64,000 nt of DNA from Liopterus haemorrhoidalis (taxonomy: Eukaryota; Arthropoda; Insecta; Coleoptera; Dytiscidae): positions 30,142,537-30,206,536 of the forward strand of contig OZ020625.1 in the NCBI GenBank assembly GCA_963971575.1. The letters run 5' to 3'. The position numbers and the translations under genes were made by a program. The notes beneath the pieces are model-generated. The model had not been told where the DNA came from, searched no databases, and was given only the letters and a program-made list of their open reading frames with translations. Positions within the stretch are counted from its first letter, which is position 1. Each line of letters starts with the position of its first letter. This document shows, piece by piece, positions 15,101 to 30,100 of this stretch.

Positions 15101-18100
15101 ATTAGAGTGCTTTATTTAGAATATAAAACGACATAATTGCTTATTCATAACCATTTATTTTTGTATAAAAAGTGTTAATTTAAAAAATTAAGTAAAATCT
15201 TAATATTGTGTAATGCCACTCTTTGCTGCGATTGCGGCTTCCAGGCGTTTGGGCATGCTTTCTATGCAGACTTTTGCGTTGTGTCGGAGATTGGGGTTGT
15301 GATGCCACTCTCTGATAAGGGTTTCTATAAATTGCCGCTTGGTGGTGATGATTTATTTGGCGATCTCCCGCTTTTTAAAATAATAATGATACCATCAACA
15401 AGTATATAGAAGAAAAATGATTTAAAAACAATTTATTTTCTCACAAAATGCATTTAAACTTGAAAATTGCAAGGGAGGTGTACTGTCCCTAATAATTTGG
15501 CCACCTACTGTACATTGTAGCAACTAGTACACGTCAAAAAGTTCATACAGTATCAATAGTGATTTATGTCAATTTTTTTCGTGTACCGGTGGATGAACCA
15601 AAGCAAAAAAGTGGCTAACCAGCCATAATTTAATATGGCTTACCCTATTAAGCCTTCCATAATGTTATGGATGATTATAAACATGTTTTCATCCATATCC
15701 AAAGGACCGGGTCTGTCTATGCAGGTTTTGCAATACTCATTTATTTCTTTTTTTGGTTTAAGAGCTCGTTTTCTAGTCTTCACGGTTGGATGGCATGATT
15801 TTACAAACGGGTATTCGCTTCTTATATTATTTGGTTGGGGAAAATAGCTGAAATTGGTGACAAATATAGCAAAATAAATATATTATTATTATTAAAACAT
15901 TAATTGTCAAAGGTTTGAACCGGAACCAACAAAAAAAAAAAAAAAAATCAGGTGTGGCCACCAAAGGACCGACCGCCATCAGAAAGTACTTGTTTAATTT
16001 ATGCTGCTTTATCAAAAAATTTCTCAAATAAAAGTTGTTAGCTATTGCTTTTATAGTAACTTTTGTTAAATACATTTTTTCGAAATATTTTTCTGTTGTT
16101 AAATATTCGCAAAAATCGACACGAGTAAACTCCCATTTCTAGCCAACCGATTTTCACCAAAAGTTGATCAACTCATTGATGTCAAGAGCTTAAATATGAA
16201 GTTTCATAAAAATCCTTTTAGCCGAATTTGCTTTGTACGTGTTCACAGACCGACAGACATCATGCTAAAAATAATCATAACATTATGTAGGGAGCTCAAT
16301 TCGTGGAGATCCATCGAAATCTCGAAATGTCAAAATCGGTATGATCACAATACCTCCCTTATATATGTTGGCGGTCGGTAAAAAGACAAAGACGCAAAAC
16401 AGCTAAGAGCGAGGGGACATCAGTTGGCGCACGCGCTTTTTGACAAATCTGGATAAAAATACAGAGGAATTGAATCATATTCTATTTGCCTAGTCTTTAA
16501 AACTTAGTTTTTTTTTTTCATACTATCGCACACAAATGACTTCGATTATAGTATATTCTGTAACAAGGTTGGAATGAGAAAATTCGATGCGAGTGGAACA
16601 ATCCGAGCGCGAGCCGCAGGCGAGCGTGAGGAACCACGAGCATCGAATTTTCTCTTCCAACCGAGTCACAGACCCTACTTTCTCCACGACCACCAGAAAG
16701 AAAAAAAAAATTAACAAATAATTATTTTAAAAAACATTTTATCTTAACAAATAATTCACATTACATAACAAATTAATCAATTAATTAAACTATTTTTTTA
16801 AATTATTATTTGTTTAATTTTAATTTAATTTGCCGCAGATCGGCCACTATTTTAGGTTAGGAAGTTACAGTCTGTTCCAGACGGTTAAGCGGAACTAGAT
16901 TTTGCAATCTAGTTACTTTCATCGTTTAAATCGTGCTTCTCGGCCGTTTTGTTTAAGCTTTGTAAATCATACTTACAATAAACATTTTTTGGTTAAGGTT
17001 AATATCATTTTAAAATGTCATTTTCTTTATATTTTGATTTTTTGTGTCATTCTTAATACAAATTTCCCATTTATTTATTTTTTTTGTCATTAAAATATAA
17101 AAAAAAATATTTAATTTTGACATATGTCATTCGTTTCCATGGTTTCATTGTAGGAATTTTAAATTTTGACATCCCAACGTGAAAAATTAAATAACCCAAG
17201 CAAGGTCCCTTCTCGTGACAACCTAAAAGAACTAAATTCCCATTTAGTTCCGCTTAACCGTTTGGAACAGACTGTATGTTGCATTTATTTAATGTAAACG
17301 TTGCATATATCTTAATGTAACCCTACAAAAACAAAAGACAACAAGTATGGAATAGTTATTCTATTACAAGTGATGGAATGAAATACACGCAAAATGCATA
17401 AGAAGATAAGTGCTTTAGAATAACATTCCAACTCTTGTGTTAGAATATTAACTTTCTGTAGTCAAAATTGGTTTTAGAATTGGTAAATTCTATAGTGGTC
17501 GTAGAGAAAAACTTTAATGTTCCAAGTCAAGGCGTTAATAATAACTCAAGTGTGGTGAGGCCTTTATATTCCTTCCTTTAAGCTGCATTCAGAGCTCAGT
17601 AAATTAAAACTCTGTGCGTTATGGATAGTTTTTCAACAATTGGTATGATCGAACAAGCTCGTACTATATCGCTCAACAGTAGTATAGCAACGACAAAGCA
17701 CGAGCAGGTCCGATCATACCAAATGACCTCGTTTAAAAATTATCCATAGCGTACAACGTGTTGATTTACAGAGCTCTGAATGCAGCTTTATGGGTCTATT
17801 CTGTATGAGTTTTCTACCGCTGTAAGCGCTATAACCTTGCAAAATACAGCGCTGTAAGGAAAGTGCTATTCTGTATTGACACGCGTTGCTCTGTAAACTC
17901 TACACCGATGTAAAATATCTCTGTAAAGTTATGGCGATATTTTTCTGGCCGTAAGTCAGTTACAGTACTGTATAGAAGTCAAGTGGTATTGTTCGTGTCA
18001 CCTAAAAAAAAATTAATGATCCAAATTTCGTCCTATTTCTAATGCAACTACAACAAGAGGATCATAACAGGTAATTATGCTTAAAATATCACGTTACAAC

Positions 18101-21100
18101 CACACATAAACTTTTTTTTTAGAAATTATATACGAGTCAAAAAAAGATTGTTAAGGGATAGAGAAAATCCATTTTCTATCCCTGAAAATCATTTTATGAA
18201 GTTATTTAGATTGCATAAAAATTTAGTAATAAACACAATCAATGAATTAAGATTATATAGTGGACCTTTTTTTTCATGCATACATGTTACCATTTATATA
18301 TTTTTATATACAGGTTTTAGAAACATTGTATTTTTTAAGTAATGGATCCTATCAGGCTACTACAGGGGCTCACAATTTCACTTCTATGAGCCACTCTATG
18401 GTTAGTAGATCGATAATAGAAATTTGTTATCTGATAACAACACATCTAATGCCAATTCATATAAAGTTCCCCATTACGAGGGAAGAAAAACGTGGAGTGA
18501 AAGAAGAGTAAGTTTTGCATAATATAGCAACAAAAGCAAGAATACCTAACTATGCTGACATTGATGATGATGAGCTTGAACCTGTAAATAATGAAGATCC
18601 TGAACCTGAAAATAATGAAGATCCTGTACCAAATGGTAAAATATTTGAAAAGAATTTAAAATTTTCAAAAACTTATTTAAAACTTTTTTTAACAGTTAAT
18701 CAAGATATGATTTTGGAAAGCAGATTAGGAATTTATATGTTCAGCAGTCCATTGCATAATTTGATGTAAAAAATATGTTTATATGGAATAAAGATACATA
18801 AGATGCAAAGAGAAACTTTTATTTTTATAAACAAATTATAACAATAATTAATAAAAATTACAAACGTAAAAAACATGAGTATATGTGTATATACAAATTA
18901 TATATACACTTACCGATCGATGACATTGATCAATACCTTAAATTTTGAGGTTAAAAATAAACATAGTGAAGTTAGCTACAATGTAAGCAAAGTTTAAATC
19001 GACCGAAATTACAGAATGTGTTACAGAATAGCTAATGCTCAATATTTACAGAGCCGCCGTAACTTGGCACTTTACAGTGCTAAGCTCACTACAGCGCTAT
19101 AGTGATACAGTACTGTAAACATGTTTTTACAGAATAGACCCATTAGTCTTTTTATTCAATGATTACAAGTAACAATTCTATTCTATAGTTGATATAGCGA
19201 TATTGAATACTGAACCGTATTTTACGCCGTTTCAAACCCTTATAATTTATTTATTGCGACAATTACCCAATGACTGGGGCGAGCTGTTTGAAAAGACAAT
19301 CTCTATACATGATCATTTCTTGGTAGGTCGTTATTTCGCACTGCTCTTCAGCACTCAGATATAAATCTCTATCGACGTTTGCCCCAATAACGACGGTTAT
19401 ACTCAAAGTTCGATTGGCAATTTTTGGTGGTTCCACAATTCGATAATCTGGTAGATTCACCTCCATCTAAACCAGGATTAAAAAGAGTTTAAACTAATGG
19501 CTCAGTTACACGATGCAAGTAACTTGCACCAGTAAGTACTTGCACCAGTTACTGGCATCGTGTAAACGTACATGCAGTACTGGTGCCAGTACTGGCACAA
19601 GTATCTCATGCAAGTCAAGTGAATAGAAACCGTTCCTATTTACTGGCACAAGTAGCCGTGCCAGTGACTTAAAAATGGCCGCCATGAACAGCTGATGTAT
19701 TTTCGCGGTTACAAAAACAAACTTTTTCACACCTTTTTTTAATAAATGTAGTTTTTGGCGCCGATTCATTTTTGTTTAGAAAGACGTACGCATAAAATAC
19801 ATAAAATTAGGTTAAACATCGAAAATTGGCGCGTTATAAAGACGGTTTTACGCATAAAAAATAATTGGAAGCATCTACATTTTGCAGTGTGTTTCGGGTT
19901 CTTTGCAAGGTTTCTTAAATAAGATACTGGAATACGTGTAAACGACAAAACGACTTGTGCAAGTACTGGCACAAGTACTTGTGCCAGTACTTGCACAAGT
20001 TACTGGCATCGTGTAACCGGGCCATAAGCTTAAAACCAGGAATAAATACAAGATCTCGGTTGTAGTACCACAATAGGGGATAGGCATAGGGTTACCAAAT
20101 GTCTCTCGTGACAGAGTAGGATATTTCAACTAAAAATAGTAGTTTAGTAGGACACAGTAGGACAGTTTTTTTTTTTTTTTAATTTTTATTATGCTACGAA
20201 ATATATACATAGGTATATATAGGGACCTAATTAAGTTAAAATCCCATAACAAGGCCATTTTTTCATAGTAAGGCATTTTTTTCATAATGAGGCCTTTTTT
20301 AAAATTTGTTTAATAATATTATAAAAACATTTTATTATAGATTATACATATGTTATTAAACAAATTTTCAAAAAGGCCTCATTATGAAAAAAGGCCTTAT
20401 TATGGGATCCAACATAACATATAATTAACAAGAAACAGTCAATAAATAATAAGTAATACTACTATTATGAAAATTAAATTATATGTTTATTGGTTCACAT
20501 CTTTCTTTATATTTAACAAAATCACATTTTACAAATAAAAATATAAAATAAATCATAAGAAATTTTTTTAAATTTTCTTTGTATATAATTAATAAGAAAC
20601 AACCAATAAATAATTAACAATCAAGTTTAAATATATATGGTAATAAAAAATATAATTAGATATAAGCTGTTCACTTTTGTAAGAACACACTAGATCTGGT
20701 TATTTTGGTTACTTTTATGGTGTGTTACTGACTAAAATGTCAATTAAAAATATTCCTTACGCTGTAAAACCGACTTTAGGTTGATAAGGTTATGATCATT
20801 ATAATAAAGATATCATTTTTCAATATGACATATGTCAAATGGATCAACATTTTAAAAAAGTGACATTTTTTAATACCAACATGACATACAGCTTCAAAGG
20901 TGCAAACTATTGAAAACAAAATTCCCTCTTAGTTTGTTCTTACAAAAGTGAACCGGCTATATGTTTATTGGTTGACGTTCACATTTTCTTTTTTTAATAA
21001 AATCATATTGTTTAGATGTAGGGGCTGTTTTTAATAAAGCTTTATCCTTAATGACGATAGAAATTTAGTCAAAACGTTATGCCTCGATCGCGTTCATCGG

Positions 21101-24100
21101 TAAACGTCGACTCAGCGGTAAAGGCGTCTTCAAAAGTAAAAATACTATAAAGTAGGACATTTCCGATATTTTTTAACAGTAGGTAGGACGAAGGACAAGG
21201 AGGTAAATTGTAGGACATGTCCTACTAAAGTAGGACGGTTGGTAACCCTAGATAGGCATGATTTTTTTTTTGTTATTATATTCCTCTTGTTGCATATAAC
21301 ATAAAAAACAGTTTTGCATTTTTTTTTAATTGAAGGCTTAAAAAAATCATAAATGTATGTAGCGCGCGAAAACCACGTGTGACGTCATATTCTACTTAAG
21401 TGTACTGCGTACAGCCTACACAGTCTGTCGTGAACTTATTTGCTTGTATAACTTTTATAGATTGTGTAAAGTTAAAGTGATTTTAATTAAAATAAAGTTT
21501 AATTCTACAAAAACAATTTATACATGTTTACCGAATTAAATTTTATATTAAAATATATATATATATTATATTGCAGTATTTCAATTAAGCCAACGTTTTG
21601 TAACTTCATGTAAACAATGTAGTAACATTCTGACATCTAAATTACATAAATATTTACATTTTACAGAGTTGCAGCGTGTATTGTTTACATAAAGTTATAG
21701 AATACATAAATGGTTATTACAAGTCTGTTCTGACACCACGTATTTCTTCAGCACTGTAGCATTCATTATTTTTCATATATTCCATGATAAATGCATCAAT
21801 GTTGGGTAAATTATCACTCTGAGCCCTAACAAAATCTTTATCTGCCATTTTAATAATAAATGCGTGAAAAATTGTTTAAAAACTAATACAAAACTCTCGA
21901 ACAATACAATATACACACGTAAAGATTATGTTGTAGTCTGGGCTGTCTGGGGTTTGACGTCACGCTCAGTCGTATTTACTCGGCAACCTTCGCACTGTGG
22001 TCTTATTTCAAATTTACAATATTTTAATTAAAAAATTTGGCTGCAATATTAATTAAAATGTGATTTTTGTTTTGTTAGGTGACATAACTAACATTAAAAT
22101 ATCAAAAAAATGTAGTTTTAAGGAAATATAAATTTTATGCGTATCCCCTATTTTGTCCCGGTCGCATTAGGTGATGAAGCAAAGCATTTTACTATCAGAA
22201 GTAGGATACAACCCATCTAAAGATGGCTGACATATCTTTTTTTTGGATTTTCAATATAGAAAGAAAGATTCAATATTAAGTTACCGCTAATTGTTGACCT
22301 TCTGCCCCATAAATAAATTCTCTTTGCATTTCCATTCCACGTTTGTGAAACGATTCTTTGGTGGCAATATGTTCTTGCAACTGAGTATAATCGACGAAGT
22401 ATAAAGGCAACTGAGTTCTAGTCGCTGAAGGAATACCGTAAGTCTTAATCTGGAGAAGACAAGGTACTATTTCTCTAGGTCTTAACATACCCTTTGAAGG
22501 TATCACAGAAAGCATTATGATGTCAGGTTTTTCTTCACTGAAAAAAAATTAAATCCCAAAATTTTAGGAAATCCAAGGATAATATAGGATGTTTGAATGA
22601 ACTTTTGGAGGATTTTGGTTTGGAGTAATTTTTATTTGGTGTGTAACTGTCTGTTATAATTTGGCAATAGTGTAGTCGGACGCAAACAATTCATTATGGA
22701 GTGTTTTATGGTTGGTCTATATTCGGAACAAGAATAAGGAATAGGAAATAAGAATAGTACACAAGATGTTAAAACATGGCTGCGCCGTATATCGGTTTAA
22801 GGATTCCACACACCAAAGCGGCCGCGGTGGCGGCCACGGTAGCGGCCACGGTGGCGATACGACTAGCGATCAGGTCTCCTCACACTAACGCGGTGGGAGT
22901 GGCGGTAGCGATCAGTTATTGAATCACGGTATATAGTTGTATGATAATATTGATTGCGAGAATACAATAGAATAATTAATAGTATGTAGAGGAAAAATAA
23001 TAATCTACTTACAGTCTGTTTCAAACGGTTAGGCGGAACTAAATGGGAATTTCGTTCTTTTAGGTTGTCACGAAGAGGGACCTTGCTTGGGTTATTTCAT
23101 TTTTCACGTTGGAATGTCAAAATTTAAAATACCAACAATGTAACCATGGAAACGAATGACATATGTCAAACTTAAATTAATTTTCTTACATATTTTAATG
23201 ACAAAAAATAAATAAATGGGATATTTGTATTAAGAATGACACAAAAAATCAAAATATAAAGAAAATGACATTTTAAAATGATATTAACCTTAACCAAAAA
23301 ATGTTTGTTGCAAGTATGATTTACAAAGCTTAAACAAAACGGCTGAAAAGCATTATTTAAACGATGAAAGTAACTAGATTGCAACATCTAGTTCCGCCTA
23401 ATCGTTTGGAACAGACTTTACTATCAATTTCCAAAACTTTTCCTATTTCGTCCCACACTTTATTTGTTTTCCTAATATTCTTGTAATCAGGATGTGCTAA
23501 GTCATACAAAATTAAATGATCCTTTACTGATCTATGATTTTTTCTGTTAAATTATCTATTTTCGACATTATTTTCTTAGATATATTCACTCTGTGGTATA
23601 TAAACAATGAATATCGCGCGGCCTAACGCAACTTGTCGAGTTTGGCCGCCAGTGTTTGGTGATCGCTAGACTGAACGCTGCAGTCGGTGGCGTTCTCAAA
23701 TAGCGGAACGCTTGTATGTGCGTGGTCTCATTGTATTGTATAGGTTGCGTTAGGCCGCTGCATTATCGCCACCGTGGCCGCTTTGGTGTGTAGAATCCTT
23801 TATGTAGGAATGAAATATAACTTAAACATAAGAAAAGTTGGTAACATTTAACATTTTATTCTTATTCCAAGATTAAGAGACGATAAGCATGCGCACAATG
23901 GTCAAAATGTCGGCCGTAATAAAATTTGTTCAACAGATGTTTTCCAGCTGTGATCAGAAGGTTGGAAAAAACAATATAATGTGTGAAACACAAGCAAATA
24001 AATTTACAAAATCTTCTAAATCCATATTACTGAAAACGATTTTTTTTTTAAAGGTTATATTAAACACAACCTGTCAAACGACAACCGTTAAACACAGGCC

Positions 24101-27100
24101 AACGCAAGTACGCAGGCGCAGCGACGAAATGTTATGTCCGATATAAACGGTTTCATATTTTTTATTCTTGTGTACTATTCTTATTTCCCATTACATATTC
24201 TTGTTCCGTATATAAACCAACCATAACACCGCAAAGGAAACAAGCCTAGCTATCCAAAGATATGAACACGTATCTCTATACTATATTTCTAAGAACATTT
24301 AGAAAGATTTTTGCCGGCAGGGCAAATTGGGAGGGGCGGGATTGGTAGAAAAAGAAAATTAAAATAAATAAAAACTAATAAATATGAACACGTATCTCTA
24401 TACTGTATTTCTAAGAACATTTAGAAAATTTTTTGCCGGCAGGTCAAATTGGGAGGGGGGGATTGGTAGAAAAAGAAAATTAAAATCAATAAAAACTAAT
24501 AAAAACTGTAGGTACAGGCTATTCCAAACGATTAGGCGTAACTAAATGGGAATTTCGTTCTATTAGGGTATCACTTAAGTCACTAGATTATATAAAGTAG
24601 CGCAACGGCGGCCATACTGGGGCTAAAAATGTCCCCAACACAAATTATTTTCAGTGATTCCAACAGTACAAAAATAAGAAACTAGTACTACCAATAATTT
24701 TTATTTTACAGTCTGTTTCAAACGCTTAGGCGGAACTAAATGGGAATTTCGTTCTTTTAGGTTGTCACGACAAGGGACCTTGCTTGGGTTATTTAATTTT
24801 TTACGTTGGAATGTCAAAATTTAAAATTACAACAATGAAACCATGGAAACGAATGACCTATGTCAAAATTAAATTATTTTTTTATATATTTTAATGACAA
24901 AAAAATAAATAAATGGGAAATTTGTATTAAGAATTACACAAAAAATCAAAATATAAAGAAAATGACATTTTAAAATGATATTAACCTTAACCAAAAATGT
25001 TTATTGTAAGTATGATTTACAAAGCTTAAACAAAACGGTCGAAAAGCACGATTTAAACGATGAAAGTAACTAGATTGCAAAATTTAGTTCCGCTTAACCG
25101 TTTGAAACAGACTGTAAACATTGTAATCACGATTTTTTTAATCAAAGATGCACTATAACAAAATTATGATACAATTTCAATTATTTTTTTAATTTTTATT
25201 AATACTATGTTCCGTAACTGCACACCTAACTACCGCGGTCGCGGTGACGGTAAAGTCGTGGTAAGTTGTGGTTACCTGAAAACGAGTTTAAGTTACGGAA
25301 CGGTAGTCACACTTCACAGTTGATAAAACAGACAACTGAACTGTCATTTTATGGACGTTATAGGTTATAGATATCCTCCTACAAACTTATTAATAAAAAT
25401 ATTTGTTTTATTAGTACTTGTTTACAATGGCACATTATATAAGAACATATATGATTTTTCCCGATATTATTTTTCACGACATCGATCAATATTACTAAAA
25501 ATCAGTTACTTACACTCATTCTTACTGTTTTAATTATAGACTATAGTAAAATAATATTATAATTTACTACTTGCACTATAAAGAAACGATTAATTCCCTC
25601 CACTTAACTCTCGCCTTATTGTAATTGTTTTGAAATTCCCGCCTTTTGTAGTTTACATTAGATCTGAAGTTTGTAGTGGGAGGAAATAACCACACTAACC
25701 GCGATATTTCTACGGTTAGTTTGGTTACAAAAAAGTAACCAAAATTTTCAGTAACCGCGTTCCGAAACTTAACAATTTTCCTGAAAAGGTTAATGTCGTA
25801 CACTTTCGGAACGGGAAACTTCAACCGCGGTTACTTTCGTCGAGTAATGGAACATTGTATAAATAAAATGGATATACAGTCTGTTCCAAACGGTTAAGCG
25901 GAACTAAATGGGATTTTAGTTCTTTTAGGTTGTCACGAGAAGGGACCTTGCTTGGGTTATTTCATTTTTCATGTTGGGATGTCAAAATTTAAAATTCCAA
26001 CAATGAAACCATGGAAACGAATGAATATGTCAAAATTAAATATTTTTATTAGATATTTTAATGACAAAAAAATAAATAAATGGGAAATTTGTATTAAGAA
26101 TGACACAAAAAATCAAAATATAAAGAAAATGACGTTTTAAAATGATATTAACTTTAACCAAAAAATGTTTATTGTAAGTATGATTTACAAAGCTTAAACA
26201 AAACGGCCGAAAGGCACGATTTAAAAGATGAAAGTAACTAGATTGCAAAATCTAGTTCCGCTTAACCGTTTGGAACAGACTGTAATATATAAATTTAAAT
26301 AAAACTTAACCTTAAATATTCAAAACGCTGACAAAGGAGGTTATTAAATGAGAGAGAGATGTGACAAACTTAAGAACGTAAAAATTGCTACTTTAGTTTG
26401 CTTAACAGGGGAACTAATGTTGCCAATCAAACTCTGGGGTCTGTCGGCTTCTTCAAAGGCTTGCGCTACTTTGTATAATCCAGTGACTTTAGGTATCACG
26501 AGAAGGGACCTTGCTTGGGTTATTTCATTTTTCACGTTGGAATGACAAAATTTAAAATTCCAACAATGAAACCATGGAAACGAATGACATATGTCAAAAA
26601 TAAAATACTTTCCCCACACTTAGGTACGCCCCTGTTTTATTAATTGAAAGATATAATGGTAAATACCCACAAATCATTTTGTGAAAAACGTCGATTTAAT
26701 CAACAAATTAAATGCAGTTTTTAATTCTGAACATGTTTTCTACTTACACTTCTTCGAAATGAATACGTAGAGATCGTTAAATAAAAAATTTAACATTGCA
26801 TTTCCTAGGTATATTCAATAAAAAAGTAGACACCAGATAGACAAAAATGTATAAAATTGTTTTTAAAAAAACATAAATTAACATAAAATACATGACAGTA
26901 CATTTAGAATCCTTCTTAAATATGAAGTCTTGTCCGACAGCAGCAGTTCACGCTGGTATTTCTGAAATTTTCACTCTACATCCATTACCGCAATGGAATG
27001 CTATTACTTACACATATATTTTACAATAATAGGTTTGTTCGTAGTCACTTCGGTTTGTTTTTATCAGTCACAAGCATAGAATAATATTAAAACACTCCTA

Positions 27101-30100
27101 CGAAGTCTATCCTTGCGTCTGATGAAAATAAACCTTTCGCAAATTACTTTACGAACAAATTCTACACTTACCCATACAATGTACACAGGAAAATTACATA
27201 AAATACATAATTAAAAGTCAGAAAATGTGTAAGAACTCATAATACCCACCATAAATTAAGTTTTTCGAAGTCCATACTTGTATCGAATGATAAAAAACCT
27301 TTGGAAATTACTCTACGAACAAATTTACACTTACCCATACAATATACACAGGAAAATTTACATAAAATACATAATTAAAAGTTGTAAAACGTGTAAAAAC
27401 ACATATACCCACCATAAAAATTTTCCGAGCAACAGGTTTTCTGAAAAGTATCTATCTCACTCCTACACACAGCAAATCCAATCTCACCATCTCTCTCTTA
27501 CACATTGCCTATATGTAATAAAACAAATTTTTCAAAAAAACACAAAAATAACAAAAAATACATTTTCAAAATGTGTTAAAATAAAGTTATATACCTTTTA
27601 AACTACTAGGATTATTTGGATAAATTAATAAAACACAATTTAAGGTTCCTAATTGTCTGTTGGCCAAAGACGCTACTTTTGTTAAACGATTCATTCTTGT
27701 ATTTCACCACCCCCAAGTGTAATTATTGTTTCAAAACCTTCCTTAGGCCTTCTTCTAACATTTTGACTTTTGATTTTAATACAAATTAACTTTTTTCACA
27801 TTTTTTTGGGCATAAAAAGACGTAGCTGTAGCAGTTGATGTTCATTTCTTCAAAAGCACTGCGACACTAGCGACACAGACTGCCGAACGAGCGGAGGCTT
27901 GGGTGAACTAAAAACTATTTATAACAAAATATTCTTGAAATTTGTTCGTAGAGTAATTTCCAAACGTTTTTTGTCATCCGATGCAAATATAGACTTCGAA
28001 AAACTTAATTTATGGTGGGTATAAGATTTTTACACGTTTTCCAACTTATAATTATGCATTTTATGTAATTTTCCTATTGTTTTTTCTGTGTACATTGTAT
28101 GAGTAAGTGTAGAATTCGTAGTGTAATTTCGAAAGAAACGTTTCGAAGAGTAATTTATGGTGGGTATTATAAGTTTTCACACATTTACCAACTTCTAATT
28201 ATGTATTTTATGTACTTTTTATCAAGGTTTTCTGAAATATGGCTTGTTAAAATAAGGCTGTTCATTCAAACATCTTATAAATGTGGTAATACTTACACCC
28301 CGAAACAAAATGCAATGATTTTTTCTTTATCCATGTTTTTCAAGAAGAATAGTTTGCTAACCACTGTAAAGGTGAGTATTGGACCTACTGTAAATATCTC
28401 AGTCGAAAGGGAGACCACAACTCCTGGGTGGTAGTAATCAGTGTTTTCGAAGATGTTACCCGCTAGATCAGCTGTTGGAGAATAAAAATGCTTCACCCCT
28501 TGTGCTTCGACAGCTAGGGTGTAGATCGTTTGACCATATTCAAACGGCAGTCTTATCTACAAAAACATTGCAACTATAGTTCAGGTTAAATTAGATTTAA
28601 TAAACATACTAGCTTTGAAATACTGTTACACGTCTTATTGCTGGACACTGCTCTGACTCTTTAGCCAGAGCAAAAAATAGTGCTCGCAGAGCACTCTCAG
28701 AGCAGTGTCCTTTCTAATCAAATGAGAATTTTTATCAAATCTAGAGCGACTGCTTGGCAAATCAAATACAAAATTTGTTCGCTGAGTGATCTGAGTGCAT
28801 AGTAGAGCACCCTATTGAGTACGTTATTAAGTTAATTTTAATCAGTGTTGAGTATATTTGAAAAAGTATTTCAATTACTTTTTGGTATTTGAAATATTGT
28901 ATTTCAAATAATTCAAAAAAGTGCTCTTGGTATTTGGATTTACAAATGTCTGAAAATATCAGTATTTGAAATACTTAAGAAGTATTTTAAATATTTCTTA
29001 GTATTTCAAATATTTCCCTAGTATTTCATATATTTTACTAGTATTTAAAATATTTTTTTAGTATATATTTCGAATATTTCCCTAGTATTTCATATATTTT
29101 ACTAGTATTTAAAAGATTTTTTAATAAATATTTCAAATATTTCCCTAGTATTTCATATATTTTACTAGTATTTAAAATATTTTTTAGTAAATATTTCCCT
29201 AGTATTTCATATATTTTAATAGCATTTAAAATATTTCCTTAGTAAATATTTCAAATATTTCCCTAGTATTTAAATTATTTCGCTAGTATTTCATATATTT
29301 TACTAGTATTTAAAAGATTTTTTTAGTAAATATTTCAAATATTTCCCTAGTATTTCATATATTTTACTACAATTTAAAATATTTTTTAGTAAATATTTCC
29401 CTAGCATTTCATATATTTTAATAGCATTTAAAATATTTCCTTAGTAAATATTTCAAATATTTCCCTAGTATTTAAATTATTTCCCTAGTATTTCATATAT
29501 TTTACTAGTATTTAAAAGATTTTTTTAGTAAATATTTCAATTATTTCCCTAGTATTTCATATATTTTACTAGTATTTAAAATATTTTTTAGTAAATATTT
29601 CCCTAGTATTTCATATATTTTAATAGCATTTAAAATATTTCCTTAGTAAATATTTCAAATATTTCCCTACTATTTCAAATATTTCCCTAGTATTTAAATT
29701 ATCTCCCTAGTATTTCAAATATTTCCTTAGTATTTCATATATTTTACTAGTATTTAAAAGATTTTTTTAGTAAATATTTCAAATATTTCCCTAGTATTTC
29801 ATATATTTTACTAGTATTTAAAAGATTTTTTTAGTAAATATTTCAAATATTTCCCTAGTATTTCATATATTTTACTAGTATTTAAAATATTTTTTAGTAA
29901 ATATTTCCCTAGCATTTCATATATTTTAATAGCATTTGAAATATTTCCTTAGTAAATATTTCAAATATTTCCCTAGTATTTAAATTATTTTCCTAGTATT
30001 TCATATATTTTACTAGTATTTAAAAGATTTTTTTAGTAAATATTTCAAATATTTCCCTAGTATTTCATATATTTTACTAGTATTTAAAATATTTTTTAGT

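Larger units (their letters stand above)
14826..15545 (+). repeat. 35 bp tandem repeat split by a Tc1-like element
   Basis: CCAGTACACGTCAAAAAGTT-type units of about 35 bp occur five times at 14840-14998 and once more after the inserted element (15513-15550). Joining the flanks at one TA restores the repeat. Confidence 0.8.
20072..22152 (+). mobile_element. THAP-associated TIR family, copy T2 (carries nested hAT)
   Basis: The ends AATAGGGGATA and TATCCCCTATT match T3 to T5. Minus the hAT insert it is about 910 bp. The right half encodes the conserved minus-strand 43-codon ORF. The left half has the promoter-proximal sequence seen upstream of the THAP frame in T4, but the THAP frame itself is deleted. 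Confidence 0.85.

Noticed and set aside
15206..15409. 67-codon plus-strand ORF, Cys-rich
   Set aside because: It is the antisense of the Tc1-like transposase C terminus.
22800..22930. GC-rich GCGGCC stretch as a CpG-island promoter
   Set aside because: The same sequence recurs inverted at 23780 as the other end of a TIR element.
28099..28434. 111-codon plus-strand ORF overlapping exon K
   Set aside because: Antisense to a well-supported exon; its remaining part is repeat sequence.
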